Shown one piece after another: positions 8,868-17,215 of a stretch of 64,000 nucleotides of DNA. Position 1 is the first letter of the stretch. Each line of letters begins with the position of its first letter. Below the pieces are notes generated by a model. It saw nothing but the letters and a program-made list of their open reading frames with translations, did no database searches and was not told where the DNA came from. The DNA comes from Streptococcus entericus DSM 14446 (GTDB lineage: Bacteria; Bacillota; Bacilli; Lactobacillales; Streptococcaceae), in contig NZ_KB904182.1 in NCBI RefSeq assembly GCF_000380025.1, positions 1-64,000 on the forward strand. Direction: 5' to 3'. The position numbers and the translations under genes are program-made.

Positions 8868-10475
8868 CTATTTAGCGTAATCAATGGCGCGCAATTCACG
8901 AATAACCGTAACTTTGATATTGCCTGGGTAATCGAGATTGTCCTCAATCTTGCGACGAACCTTGTGGGCAAGAATCGTTACCTGATCATCAGATACTTTC
9001 TTTGGCTGCACCATAATCCGAATCTCACGCCCTGCTTGAAGGGCGAAGCTTGTCTGTACCCCATCAAAGCTAGAAGCAATCTCTTCCAAGTCACGGAGGC
9101 GCTTGATGTAGTTTTCGATAGACTCATTGCGAGCACCTGGTCGGGCTGAACTGAGGGCATCCGCTGCAGCAACAAGCACAGCAATGACACTCTCGGGATC
9201 AACATCGCCGTGGTGACTGGCGATCGTGTTAACAACCACAGGATGCTCCTTGTATTTGCGAGCAAATTCTGTACCGATTTCCACGTGGCTACCTTCCACC
9301 TCACGGTCAATGGCTTTGCCCATATCATGCAAAAAGCCTGCACGACGCGCAAGGGCGACATTTTCACCCATTTCGCTGGCGAGAATTCCTGCTAGTTTAC
9401 CAACCTCAATCGAATGACGGAGGACATTTTGCCCATAAGAGGTACGGAAATGCAAACGTCCCATAATCTTAATCAAATCAGGGTGCAGGTTAGGGGCTCC
9501 AATCTCGTAAGCAGCTGCCTCACCATACTCGCGGATACGGTTATCCAGTTCCTGACGATTTTTTTCTACCAACTCCTCAATACGAGCTGGGTGAATACGA
9601 CCGTCCTTAATCAGCTGCTCCAGTGTAATCCGAGCAATCTCGCGACGAATGGGGTCAAAACCAGAGAGGACAACGACTTCAGGAGTGTCATCGATAATGA
9701 TGTCAATCCCCGTCAAGCTCTCTAACGTTCTGATGTTACGTCCCTCACGACCGATAATCCGTCCCTTCATGTTATCATCTGGCAGATGAACCGTCGTGAT
9801 GGTCTGCTCCGTCACGAACTCCCCAGCCAAGCGCTGCATCGCCTGCGCTAGCAATTCTTTGGCTGTCTTGTCTGCGCGATCACGCACCTCACGCTCAGCC
9901 TCTCGAATACGAGTGGCAATGTCATGGGTCAATCCAGCTTCGGTATCCGCTAAAATGATGCTTTTTGCTTCATCCTGTGTTAAATTAGCAATTTTTTCAA
10001 GTTCTTGGGCTTTTTGCGCCTCTAATTCACCAATTTTTTGCTCACGCTCATCAATATGTCTAGAACGATCTGACAGGCTCTGCTCTTTGGCATCTAAAGC
10101 CTGTTCTTTACTGGAAAGATTCTCGTCTTTGCGGTCAAGAGTGACAGCACGATCGGTCAATCGAGCTTCCATTTGTTTCAACTCTTGGCGGTCTGATTTG
10201 AATTCTTCTACAATTTCTTCACGGTATCGTCTAGCCTCTTCTTTAGCCTCAATCAAGAGTTCCTTGGTCTTGGCCTTGCCTTCGCGTTCAGCTGTTTGTC
10301 TGATATGGTCTGCATCACGTTCTGCTTGACCACGCAAATTCACGGCTTCTTGCTCAGCATTCAAAAGAGTTAGCTCTGCCTTTTCTTTAGCCGACTTCAG
10401 TCGGGCGTTGATTAAAACATAGCCAATCACAAATCCGATGAGGGAAGCAACAATGGCAGGTATAATTGTCTCCAT
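8868..10475 (-). CDS. rny: Ribonuclease Y
   Basis: A 535-residue membrane-anchored endoribonuclease that starts mRNA decay in Firmicutes. The N-terminal helix [13 protein letters not shown] anchors it. A long coiled coil rich in Glu, Lys and Gln (about 30-200) follows. A KH RNA-binding domain has [15 protein letters not shown] near 238-252, and an HD metal-dependent nuclease domain has HSIEVG and [12 protein letters not shown] near 360-385. Length matches the family. It is transcribed away from luxS with its own promoter. Confidence 0.97.
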   Translation of the reverse strand: METIIPAIVASLIGFVIGYVLINARLKSAKEKAELTLLNAEQEAVNLRGQAERDADHIRQTAEREGKAKTKELLIEAKEEARRYREEIVEEFKSDRQELKQMEARLTDRAVTLDRKDENLSSKEQALDAKEQSLSDRSRHIDEREQKIGELEAQKAQELEKIANLTQDEAKSIILADTEAGLTHDIATRIREAEREVRDRADKTAKELLAQAMQRLAGEFVTEQTITTVHLPDDNMKGRIIGREGRNIRTLESLTGIDIIIDDTPEVVVLSGFDPIRREIARITLEQLIKDGRIHPARIEELVEKNRQELDNRIREYGEAAAYEIGAPNLHPDLIKIMGRLHFRTSYGQNVLRHSIEVGKLAGILASEMGENVALARRAGFLHDMGKAIDREVEGSHVEIGTEFARKYKEHPVVVNTIASHHGDVDPESVIAVLVAAADALSSARPGARNESIENYIKRLRDLEEIASSFDGVQTSFALQAGREIRIMVQPKKVSDDQVTILAHKVRRKIEDNLDYPGNIKVTVIRELRAIDYAK

Positions 10476-10523
10476 TATTTCACCTCAACATAAAATTAGA
10501 TTTCATTGCTGAAACCATTTACC

Positions 10524-10552
10524 AGTATAGCACAAAACTTGAAAATTCTCAA
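10524..10552 (-). promoter_or_regulatory. Promoter of rny
   Basis: Read on the minus strand: -35 TTGAGA, 17 bp, extended -10 TGcTATACT. Confidence 0.8.
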
Positions 10553-10580
10553 TCTAAAAATGTAAACCGCTGACAAAATA

Positions 10581-10589
10581 TGGTATCAT
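10581..10589 (+). promoter_or_regulatory. Extended -10 of luxS
   Basis: TGgTATCAT 30 bp before the luxS ATG; the -35 region is poor. Confidence 0.55.
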
Positions 10590-10618
10590 AGAATAACACT
10601 AAAACTAAGGAGAATACC

Positions 10619-11107
10619 ATGACCAAAAACGTTACTGTAGAAAGCTTTGAACTTGACCACACCATCGTAAAAGCGCCTTATGTCCGCCTAATTTCGGAAG
10701 AATATGGTCCAAAAGGTGATGTCATCACCAACTTTGATATCCGCCTCATTCAACCCAACCACAACGCCATGGACACGGCAGGTTTGCATACGATTGAGCA
10801 CCTGCTCGCCAAACTCATCCGCCAGCGGATTGATGGTATGATTGACTGCTCGCCATTTGGTTGTCGAACCGGTTTCCACATGATTATGTGGGGGCAACCG
10901 ACTGCTGAAGAGATTGCTCGTGTGATTACCGATAGTTTGAGAGAAATAGCAGAGCAGATAACCTGGGAAGACGTCCCAGGCACCACAATCGAGTCCTGTG
11001 GCAACTACAAAGATCATAGCCTTCATTCTGCTAAAGAATGGGCAAAATTGATTTTGGAGCAAGGCATTTCAAGCGATGCCTTTAAGCGACAACCTGTCAC
11101 AAACTAG
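10619..11107 (+). CDS. luxS: S-ribosylhomocysteine lyase LuxS
   Basis: A 162-residue enzyme of the activated methyl cycle. It splits S-ribosylhomocysteine into homocysteine and DPD, the precursor of AI-2. The metal-binding HTIEH motif (about residues 54-58) and the third ligand Cys in [10 protein letters not shown] (about 126) are present, as is the [10 protein letters not shown] segment. ATG is preceded by AAGGAGAA. It is the last core gene before the accessory island. Confidence 0.97.
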   Translation: MTKNVTVESFELDHTIVKAPYVRLISEEYGPKGDVITNFDIRLIQPNHNAMDTAGLHTIEHLLAKLIRQRIDGMIDCSPFGCRTGFHMIMWGQPTAEEIARVITDSLREIAEQITWEDVPGTTIESCGNYKDHSLHSAKEWAKLILEQGISSDAFKRQPVTN

Positions 11108-11191
11108 AGCAGGACGATAAGATTAAATGCTGTCATGCGTTGGACGTCACTTGCTTAGCCTGACTTTTACTGCAAAAAGGAGAATGCCTCA

Positions 11192-11842
11192 GTGTTCAAA
11201 CAACTCTATTCTGAACTAAAACAACTTGCCGACCCCAAGAAAGCTGAAAAAATGAGCGCCTATATGCGTGATCAGTTTTTGTATTTGGGAGTTCCTGCAC
11301 CTGAACGAAAAAAGATACAGCAATCCTTTTTCAAAACCGCTAAAAACCAGACGGTTGATTGGAATTTTATAAAGGCTTGTTGGCAGTCTCCCTATCGCGA
11401 ATTGCAATATGTCGCAATGGATTATCTAGCAATGATGAAGCACCAGCTCACTCCCAAAGATGTCGAGAAAATCAAGCATCTTGCTATCGATAAATCGTGG
11501 TGGGATACGATCGATGGCTTGGATATCATTGTAGGTTCAATTGCTTTGCGCTATCCCGAAGTCGAAAAAACATTGCTTGATTGGAGTCTTTCCGACAATA
11601 TGTGGTTACGCAGGCTAGCGATTGAGCATCAACTCTTGCGTAAAGAAAAAACCAATACAACACTATTGGCAACAATTATTCAGAATAACTTAGGCAGTGA
11701 AGAATTTTTTATCAATAAAGCCATTGGTTGGGCGTTACGCGATTTCTCAAAAACCAATCCCGATTGGGTTAGACAGTTTATCAATGACCATCAAGAACAA
11801 TTGGCAAAACTGAGCATTAAAGAAGCCAGTAAGTATTTATAA
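11192..11842 (+). CDS. DNA alkylation repair protein (AlkD-like HEAT-repeat glycosylase)
   Basis: A 216-residue all-helical protein of the AlkD family. These proteins remove N3- and N7-alkylated purines by wrapping DNA with HEAT-like repeats. Indicative segments are YMRDQFLYLGVPAPERK near the N-terminus, SPYRELQYVAMDYL, DKSWWDTIDGLD (the Trp and Asp region used for catalysis in the family), MWLRRLAIEHQL and FFINKAIGWALRDFSK. GTG start with AAAAAGGAG seven bases upstream. It sits at the left edge of the accessory island. Confidence 0.88.
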   Translation: MFKQLYSELKQLADPKKAEKMSAYMRDQFLYLGVPAPERKKIQQSFFKTAKNQTVDWNFIKACWQSPYRELQYVAMDYLAMMKHQLTPKDVEKIKHLAIDKSWWDTIDGLDIIVGSIALRYPEVEKTLLDWSLSDNMWLRRLAIEHQLLRKEKTNTTLLATIIQNNLGSEEFFINKAIGWALRDFSKTNPDWVRQFINDHQEQLAKLSIKEASKYL

Positions 11843-11870
11843 ACTATTTTATTTCAATAAGGGGAAATCA

Positions 11871-12320
11871 ATGAAATTTATCGGCATTCAAGTCAAAACC
11901 ACGAATGAAAACGGACAATCCGCCCAAGACTTAGGCAATCTTTGGGCAACATTTATGGGCGGTAATCTTTTTGCCCAAATCCCCAATAAAACAAGTGATG
12001 AGATAATCGTGATTTACACCGATTATGAATCCGATTATCAGGGTGCATATACCGCAATGATTGGTGCAAGCGTTTATAATTTAAAAACCGTGCCTGACGG
12101 TATGATTGGGCGGGAATTTCCGAAGCAAGTATTTAAAAAAATCATTGCCAAAGGAGAAATGCCGTCGGCTTTAATGCAAACTTGGCAGGACATTTGGCAA
12201 AACGATAACGCGTTAAACCGCACCTATCTGTATGATATGGAGATTTACGGGGCAAATTCTCAAAACGGCAATGAGGCCGAAGTGGAGATTTGGCTTGGTG
12301 TGAACGAAGAACGATTCTAA
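11871..12320 (+). CDS. GyrI-like / Cass2-type effector-binding domain protein
   Basis: A 149-residue stand-alone effector-binding domain (GyrI/SOUL-like fold). It resembles the integron-associated Cass2 group: a domain without the HTH found in AraC-type regulators. Visible features are the start MKFIGIQV, NLWATFM, the central DYESDYQGAYTAMIG strand-loop and the end EAEVEIWLGV. Such proteins bind small cationic or drug-like compounds. SD GGGGAAA precedes the ATG. It starts 28 bp after the AlkD-like gene, so the two may be co-transcribed. Function here is inferred. Confidence 0.75.
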   Translation: MKFIGIQVKTTNENGQSAQDLGNLWATFMGGNLFAQIPNKTSDEIIVIYTDYESDYQGAYTAMIGASVYNLKTVPDGMIGREFPKQVFKKIIAKGEMPSALMQTWQDIWQNDNALNRTYLYDMEIYGANSQNGNEAEVEIWLGVNEERF

Positions 12321-12398
12321 TTTTCTTGACGAATGGAAACTTTTGATATAATTTTGTGATTAGAAAGAAAAAATATGACAATAAACAATTTCAGTTAT

Positions 12399-12444
12399 GG
12401 AGTTAAAGATGAGCAAGAAAAGGAGTTAAAGATGAGCAAGAAAA
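12399..12444 (+). repeat. Perfect 23-bp tandem duplication over a start codon
   Basis: Two identical copies (12399-12421 and 12422-12444), each containing the SD GGAG and the start ATGAGCAAG. The first ATG (12409) is out of frame with the second and ends after six codons. Confidence 0.9.
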
Positions 12445-13145
12445 TCGGAATAGTTTTCATAAATGGTGCTGGGCTTAACAGTTCAATTTGGAATGAAGTA
12501 ATTCAAAAAATTGATAACCCTTTTTTAAGTATTGATTTTCCAAATAGAAAACCAAATGACAATCCAAACTCAAAATTGACATTTGACAGTTACACAGATG
12601 CGGCAATAGCGAAAATTAAAAAATGGCAAAAAGACGAATTCATTATTGTCGCTCATTCAATCGGTGCTTGTGTTGGACTAAAAGTTGCTGAGCATTTCAA
12701 AAATGAATTAAAGGGTTTTGTTGCTATTGGTTCAGTCGTACCTAAAAGCGGACAATCATTCGCTTCATCATTACCATTTCCACAGAAATTATTATTGCCA
12801 ATGTTGTTATCGTTTTTTGGGACAAAACCACCAGCAAAATCAATAGAAAAGGAACTTTGCAATGATTTGACACCTGAAATGACTTCAAAAATAATAAACG
12901 AATTTACACCAGAAGCTAAATCACTTTATATGACAAAAATTACATTTGAATTGCCAAATGTAAAACGAATGTATGTTAAATTAATGAATGACAAATCAAT
13001 GCCCAAAACTTTACAAGATCGTATGGCAAAAAATTTAAAAGCAACATCAATAAAAACCTTAAACAGCGGTCATTTGCCAATGGTAAGCAAATCAGATGAA
13101 ATGACAACTATTTTAAAAGACTTCATAAACAATTTAGAAAAATAA
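12432..13145 (+). CDS. Alpha/beta hydrolase
   Basis: A 237-residue alpha/beta-hydrolase-fold protein. The start VFINGAGLNSSIWN forms the oxyanion-hole strand, the nucleophile elbow is AHSIGAC (Ser about residue 76), an Asp may lie in the middle region, and the last His is in NSGHLPM near the C-terminus. The gene is strikingly AT-rich next to the core genes, which points to transfer from another lineage. ATG 12432 is chosen for the SD AAGGAG seven bases upstream; an in-frame ATG at 12375 is possible. The substrate cannot be inferred. Confidence 0.8.
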   Translation: MSKKIGIVFINGAGLNSSIWNEVIQKIDNPFLSIDFPNRKPNDNPNSKLTFDSYTDAAIAKIKKWQKDEFIIVAHSIGACVGLKVAEHFKNELKGFVAIGSVVPKSGQSFASSLPFPQKLLLPMLLSFFGTKPPAKSIEKELCNDLTPEMTSKIINEFTPEAKSLYMTKITFELPNVKRMYVKLMNDKSMPKTLQDRMAKNLKATSIKTLNSGHLPMVSKSDEMTTILKDFINNLEK

Positions 13146-13151
13146 TCGTCT

Positions 13152-13185
13152 GTGCGACACACATTTTAATTTTTAAAAAAGGAAA
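13152..13185 (+). repeat. Inter-gene leader repeat, copy 1
   Basis: GTGCGACACACAT at 13152-13164, followed by an A/T tract and an AAAGGAAA ribosome site just before the next start codon. It matches the copy before 17216 closely (GTGC-ACA--CATTTT-ATTTT). It lies 6 bp after the hydrolase stop. Confidence 0.55.
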
Positions 13186-13254
13186 ATGATGAAAAACATT
13201 TTAAAAATAGAGCATTTGGCTTTTTTGATCGTTGGAATTTGTATTTTTTATTAA
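13186..13254 (+). pseudogene. Truncated DUF4260-like membrane protein
   Basis: A 22-codon reading frame with a good SD (AAAAAAGGAAA) encoding KNILKIEHLAF plus a hydrophobic stretch ending in IFY. This looks like the N-terminus of DUF4260 proteins, whose next residues are usually Gln-Leu-Gly. Here a TAA stands in the Gln position, and VGL follows in the same frame. The rest cannot be followed, so only the 5' end of the gene seems to remain. Confidence 0.5.
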
Positions 13255-13300
13255 GTTGGGCTTCTTATCCTTGTCATCTTTTCCTCCACATTTTTTACAT

Positions 13301-13336
13301 AAAAAAGACGATAGAGATTTTGCTCTCTGCCGTCTG
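13301..13336 (-). terminator. Terminator of the minus-strand Imm-5-like gene
   Basis: On the minus strand: AGACGGCAGAGAG, short loop, CTCTATCGTCT, then TTTTTT. It lies about 30 bp past the stop at 13365. Confidence 0.75.
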
Positions 13337-13364
13337 ATGTGTTTATCTTATTTTATTAATAGTG

Positions 13365-13850
13365 CTACAAGTCCCTTTTATTAGTTTCACTACATATCTT
13401 TCTTAACTCATTAATTTGCCACAAGCGTTCTTGCTCTACTTTATCTTTATTATTGGGATAGGCGATGTTGCAACATTTTATAGCATAATCTGAAGCGACC
13501 ATTCCGTGTTCTTTCATATGTGCAGTTCCGACGGCTTGCCCAACAACTCGTAATGCCATACATATAATATTGCTTTTTTGTTCCTTAGCAAGCCTATGAA
13601 TAGAAAATCCAGCTTGCCTCAAATCATACATTTTTATCACTATACCATTTTGCCAACATTCATTTATACTATATCCTTTTAATACAGTTTTATCTGTTTC
13701 ATATGAAGGGGCATATTGTCCTAATATATGCTTTGCAAGTTTTAATGCCCACTTAGCAATTTCTTTTTGTGAAGAATTGTCATATAAAGTATCAAGTTGT
13801 TTTCTTAATTCCGGTATATCATAGATTTTTATCTTAGCAACAGTAGGCAA
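13365..13850 (-). CDS. Imm-5-like putative immunity protein, copy A
   Basis: A 161-residue helical, probably cytosolic protein resembling the Imm-5-like family. It has AKWALKLAKHIL near residue 30 and a conserved central pattern VGTAHMKEHGMVASDYAIK near 105-125. The gene at 14278 shows the same pattern, so the two are distant paralogues. TTG start; a strong SD GGAGGTG six bases upstream fixes it. AT-rich, with an extended -10 TGaTATAAT upstream and its own terminator. No toxin gene is visible beside it. Family members are assumed to neutralise polymorphic toxins; that role is inference here. Confidence 0.65.
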   Translation of the reverse strand: MPTVAKIKIYDIPELRKQLDTLYDNSSQKEIAKWALKLAKHILGQYAPSYETDKTVLKGYSINECWQNGIVIKMYDLRQAGFSIHRLAKEQKSNIICMALRVVGQAVGTAHMKEHGMVASDYAIKCCNIAYPNNKDKVEQERLWQINELRKICSETNKRDL

Positions 13851-14063
13851 TTCTACTCACCTCCAAAATTTATATTTTAGCTAATAAATTTAATTATATC
13901 AAATATACCCACCATATACATAACAAAATTTTACAATCTCACAATAACTGTGTTTTTGTTAAGCTTTGCTTTTCCACGCCTTTTTATATAGCTTTCTATG
14001 TCAAACAGGTTTTTGTTTCATTCCCGATATAGTTGTCAAAGGTCTTCTCCCATTGTGTTATAG

Positions 14064-14198
14064 AGGGAAAGCATTGAATGCCAAGTGATTGGTAGTGTGC
14101 TTTCTTCGCATGTGGCTTTTGATAGAACGCTGGGCTTTGGCTTAAAATATTCCGATGATTTTAACAATACGCATTTGGGAAGAATTGGTAAGTCATGA
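14064..14198 (+). pseudogene. Unidentified coding remnant in the island gap
   Basis: The 420 bp between the two Imm-5-like genes hold no intact gene. One open stretch of 44 codons, following a TAG, encodes VIGSVLSSHVAFDRTLGFG and then LKYSDDFNNTHLGRIGKS before TGA. It reads like the C-terminal end of a real protein, but I cannot name the family. Confidence 0.3.
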
Positions 14199-14241
14199 GC
14201 TACGACAGGTAATAATTTTTAACTTGTGAAATAAAATCCCC

Positions 14242-14277
14242 GTGTGGGTCGCACTAATTTTTTAAGAAAGGAAAAAT
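14242..14277 (+). repeat. Inter-gene leader repeat, copy 2
   Basis: GTGTGGGTCGCAC can fold into a 5-bp stem with a GGT loop. TAATTTTTTAAG and a GAAAGGAAA ribosome site follow. It differs from copy 3 at only two of the first 33 bases. Confidence 0.65.
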
Positions 14278-14748
14278 ATGAATTTTTATTCGTATCAAAA
14301 GATAGTAGGCAAAATAGATGATGTCTCAGAATTACGAGATGAATTTATCACTATTTTTGACACCAAAACCAAGAGCGAAATCGTGACATTTTGTTTGCGA
14401 TTGGCGAATTATTTATTGGAGACAACATCATTTCAACCAACCGCCGAGATGATTTCTGCTTTTGAAGAACTGAAGAAATGGCTCAATGGCGAAACCAATT
14501 ATCACTCTGCGCGAAATCTCAGTTTTCAAATCAGCAGACTTGCCAAAGACAAAACCGACCCCGCTCAGGTAAAATTTTATCGAACAATGGCACAAATCGC
14601 CGCCAGTCCGCATACTAAATTTCACGGACTTTGGGCAACCGATATAGCGATTACAATGGTCAATAAACTCTTTCCCAATGATATGGAGAAAGTTCGCACC
14701 GAAAGAGAAAAATATATAGAACTACTTTTGTCGTGCGGGTCTCACTAA
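14278..14748 (+). CDS. Imm-5-like putative immunity protein, copy B
   Basis: A 156-residue helical protein similar in layout to the product at 13365-13850. It has VTFCLRLANYLLE near residue 40, ARNLSFQISRLAKD near 80 and SPHTKFHGLWATDIAITMV near 110. The shared H-x-K-x-HG---A-D-AI pattern supports the Imm-5-like family call. The last codons (SCGSH then stop) lie inside leader repeat copy 3, so repeat and gene end overlap. SD GAAAGGAAA six bases before ATG. No partner toxin nearby. Confidence 0.65.
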   Translation: MNFYSYQKIVGKIDDVSELRDEFITIFDTKTKSEIVTFCLRLANYLLETTSFQPTAEMISAFEELKKWLNGETNYHSARNLSFQISRLAKDKTDPAQVKFYRTMAQIAASPHTKFHGLWATDIAITMVNKLFPNDMEKVRTEREKYIELLLSCGSH

Positions 14749-14769
14749 TTTTTTAAGAAAGGAAACCCT
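14733..14769 (+). repeat. Inter-gene leader repeat, copy 3
   Basis: GTGCGGGTCTCAC followed by TAATTTTTTAAG and GAAAGGAAA, almost identical to copy 2. It contains the stop codon of the preceding gene and the ribosome site of the next one. Confidence 0.65.
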
Positions 14770-15303
14770 ATGAAAACTTACATCGTCTTACTGCGTGGCG
14801 TAATGCCGAGCGGTAAAAATAGCATCAAAATGGCTTTTTTAAGAGACATTTTAGAAGAAGCAGGCTTTGATAATGTCAGAACCTATATCCAAAGTGGCAA
14901 TGTCATTTTGAAAAGTCCGCTCTTGCCCAAAGAAATCAGCGAAAAAGTGCATTCTGTGATTTTGGACAAAAACGGCTCGGATTTGCCTGTTATTGTCAAA
15001 ACCACCGATGACATAGCCCAAGTTTTAAATGAAAATCCCTTTGGCGAAGGTTATGACATCGGCCGTGTGTTTTTTACTTTAAGCAACGAAATGCCAGATG
15101 AAAAACTGGTACAGGAACTTGAAAACCAAGATTTCGGTGATGAAAAAATAGCCTTTGGCAAACACGCCATTTATCTGTATCTGCCAAAAGATGCTTCCCG
15201 TTCTAAATTAAGCAATGTTTTTGTGGAGAAAAAACTCAAAATCACGGCGACTACTCGTAATTTTAATACGCTGACCAAGTTGGTGGAATTGGCGCGTTCA
15301 TAG
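14770..15303 (+). CDS. DUF1697 family protein (intact copy)
   Basis: A 177-residue DUF1697 protein. Typical segments are YIVLLRGVMPSGKNSIKM at the N-terminus, YIQSGNVIL near 40, NPFGEGYD near 95 and LYLPKDASRSKLSN near 140, ending in TTRNFNTLTKLVELA. The biochemical role of the family is unknown. Two further fragments of similar genes lie downstream at 16139 and 17216, one matching the C-terminus and the other the N-terminus of this protein. SD GAAAGGAAA precedes the start, inside leader repeat copy 3. Confidence 0.85.
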   Translation: MKTYIVLLRGVMPSGKNSIKMAFLRDILEEAGFDNVRTYIQSGNVILKSPLLPKEISEKVHSVILDKNGSDLPVIVKTTDDIAQVLNENPFGEGYDIGRVFFTLSNEMPDEKLVQELENQDFGDEKIAFGKHAIYLYLPKDASRSKLSNVFVEKKLKITATTRNFNTLTKLVELARS

Positions 15304-15342
15304 CACGAAAAGGTGCGATTCGGACGCATGTTTGGAGAAGAC

Positions 15343-16059
15343 ATGGACAATAAAACGAAAATTTATATAGCTTTTACCCTGGCATGGATTGTGTCTATCT
15401 GTTGGATAATCGGTGATGTGGCACTAGTAGGTTTTGAACCCAGCCCTGAAAAATATCCCTTGTTTTCCGTGGATTATGCCCAAAAAGTAGATGTAGACAC
15501 CGCAGTACATATGTTGGAAGGTTCTACTCCACGTTTGATGTTTGGTGCCTTAATCGGAGCTTTGACGGCACCGTTGCTACTACCAGCCATGTGGTTGCTC
15601 CGTCAGTTTTTCCGTGGTCAAAATAGTTGTTCGGCATGGCTCACCTACCTACCACTAATGGCTGGGGTCGTGCTATCACCTTTGGGACACGCAGCATTTT
15701 TCTATGTCGGCGAAATATATAAGCTAGTTCTTAACACCGATCAAGGCTTACATTTGCCAATATTACAAACTGCTGATGACTTTGTAAACATGCTCAATAT
15801 GAGTTGGTTGCTTGCTGTTATGGTGCTCGGTTTAGGCTGGATTAACCTCATGATTGCGATTCTTTTGAAACGAACACATTTACCCCGATGGATGGCTATT
15901 TTGACCCCTGTTCCCTTGAGTATTATGATTCTGCTGATGAAATATGTTATCAACGCACCATATGCAGCATGGATAGGAGGCGCAACCTTTAACTTGGCAT
16001 ACTTGATATTTTTTGTCGTTCTGTTTTCTTTTCGTCAGGCGATTATAGGTTCCAAGTGA
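15343..16059 (+). CDS. Six-helix membrane protein (DUF6796-like)
   Basis: A 238-residue integral membrane protein with about six or seven hydrophobic helices. It begins with FTLAWIVSICWIIGDVALV; the second (GALIGALTAPLLLPAMWLL) and third (LMAGVVLSPLGHAAFFYVG) are clear. A periplasm-facing loop contains an acidic segment FEPSPEKYP. It resembles the DUF6796 group, whose function is unknown. ATG 15343 is chosen for TTGGAGAAG just upstream; an earlier in-frame ATG at 15328 lies within a short TGCG...CGCA hairpin after the DUF1697 gene. Confidence 0.65.
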   Translation: MDNKTKIYIAFTLAWIVSICWIIGDVALVGFEPSPEKYPLFSVDYAQKVDVDTAVHMLEGSTPRLMFGALIGALTAPLLLPAMWLLRQFFRGQNSCSAWLTYLPLMAGVVLSPLGHAAFFYVGEIYKLVLNTDQGLHLPILQTADDFVNMLNMSWLLAVMVLGLGWINLMIAILLKRTHLPRWMAILTPVPLSIMILLMKYVINAPYAAWIGGATFNLAYLIFFVVLFSFRQAIIGSK

Positions 16060-16138
16060 AACCAGTTGATAAACATTACTTGCCTTGTTATCAATCATTC
16101 ATTTTAACTAAAGAGCAATAAATAACAGTGATGACAAA

Positions 16139-16348
16139 GTGAAAAAACGTTTGGTTCAAGTGCTTAAAAATAAAAATTTTGGCGATGAACAATTGGCTTT
16201 TAAAGATAATGCTGTTTAGTTGTATCTGCCAAAAGAGCCTTATCGCTCTATATTAAGCAATAATTTTATTGAAAAAAAGCTCAACATAACGGCAACGACC
16301 CGCAATGTGAATACCTTGACCAAATTGGTGGCCTTGGCGCGGTCATAA
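16139..16348 (+). pseudogene. C-terminal remnant of a second DUF1697 gene
   Basis: Seventy codons aligning with the last third of the intact DUF1697 protein: VLKNKNFGDEQLAFKDNAV, then TAG, then LYLPKEPYRSILSNNF, EKKLNITATTRN and NTLTKLVALARS. The in-frame TAG replaces the codon before LYLP. The N-terminal two thirds are missing. Confidence 0.85.
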
Positions 16349-16390
16349 ATCGCAATTCAATAAAAGTGACTTTCTAGAAAGGAGAAACTA

Positions 16391-16591
16391 ATGAACCCAA
16401 ACGAAAAAACGATTATCGAAGAGATTGAAACGATGCTCCAAGCCCATCCTACAGCCTTGACATATTGGAGGCGTTTAAGCCCTTCTCACCAACACGAGTA
16501 TATCAAGTGGATTGATGAAGCCAAAAAAGAGGAAACCAAGCAAAAACGTAAAGAGAAAACAGTAGAAATACTGCTTGAGAAATATTCTTAA
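16391..16591 (+). CDS. Short YdeI/OmdA C-terminal domain protein
   Basis: A 66-residue protein matching the C-terminal part of the YdeI/OmpD-associated family: LSPSHQHEYIKWIDEAKKEE, a basic stretch KQKRKEK and TVEILLEKY. Full members are about 150-200 residues with an extra N-terminal domain, so this is either a stand-alone short form or a 5' truncation that acquired a start. AAAGGAG upstream of the ATG argues that it is translated. YdeI-type proteins have been linked to resistance to peptides; the role here is unknown. Confidence 0.65.
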   Translation: MNPNEKTIIEEIETMLQAHPTALTYWRRLSPSHQHEYIKWIDEAKKEETKQKRKEKTVEILLEKYS

Positions 16592-16619
16592 AACTTGTGT
16601 TTTAAGAAAAGGAAAAACT

Positions 16620-17090
16620 ATGGTGATTTTAACATTATTGAGTAAAGAATTTCAGGAAGTTTTGTCTTATGAGCTAGCTTCCCAGCAGTTCGCATTCACT
16701 GCCTTACCCCAAGAGTGGCTTGAGGATAATCGCTAAGATGCCTATAAAATTGTCATACTCGCTAACCATCAGGCGATTGGATTTTTTGTCTTAGACGCAG
16801 GAGCGGACAAGTTTTACTATACAACCGAGAGTGATGCCTTTCTACTGTGTTCTATGTCCATCAATCCGAAATTTCAAGGTAAAGGATATACAAAACAAGC
16901 TTTAAATAAAGATGTCTTAAAGTCTTTTCTCGACGAGCAGAACCTTAATTATCAAAAAATTATACTGGGAGTTAACCATAAAAATGAGATTGCCCAAAAG
17001 CTCTATGAAAAATCGGGGGTTGAAAAATAAAAGCGAAGTTATTTTGGAACCCAAGGGGAACAATACATCTATGAAGTTGATGTACGGTAA
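16620..17090 (+). pseudogene. GNAT acetyltransferase gene with two in-frame stops
   Basis: Reading in one frame over 157 codons gives a GNAT N-acetyltransferase: YKIVILANHQAIGFFVLDAG, the acetyl-CoA loop NPKFQGKGYTKQAL and VNHKNEIAQKLYEKSGV, ending KRSYFGTQGEQYIYEVDVR. Two TAA codons interrupt it at 16734-16736 and 17028-17030, with no frameshift. SD AAGGAAAAA precedes the ATG. With only these two point changes it is a recent pseudogene. Confidence 0.85.
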
Positions 17091-17177
17091 TAAGAAATAG
17101 CTAGCTCTTACGAATTTTGGAAAATAAAATAATCCCCTGTTAGTACGAGTATCTGGCTCTTGACTAAAAATAATTGT

Positions 17178-17215
17178 TGGTGCAACATGCATTTTTATTT
17201 TAAAGGAAAGGAATA
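17178..17215 (+). repeat. Inter-gene leader repeat, copy 4
   Basis: GTGCAACATGCAT contains a perfect TGCA-aca-TGCA hairpin, followed by TTTTATTTTAAAGGAAAGG before the start of the DUF1697 fragment. Its closest relative is copy 1. Confidence 0.5.

Noticed and set aside
9414..10329. Plus-strand frames of 103 and 177 codons opposite rny
   Set aside because: Antisense to the coiled coil and KH parts of rny; low-complexity Ser/Arg composition and no start signals.
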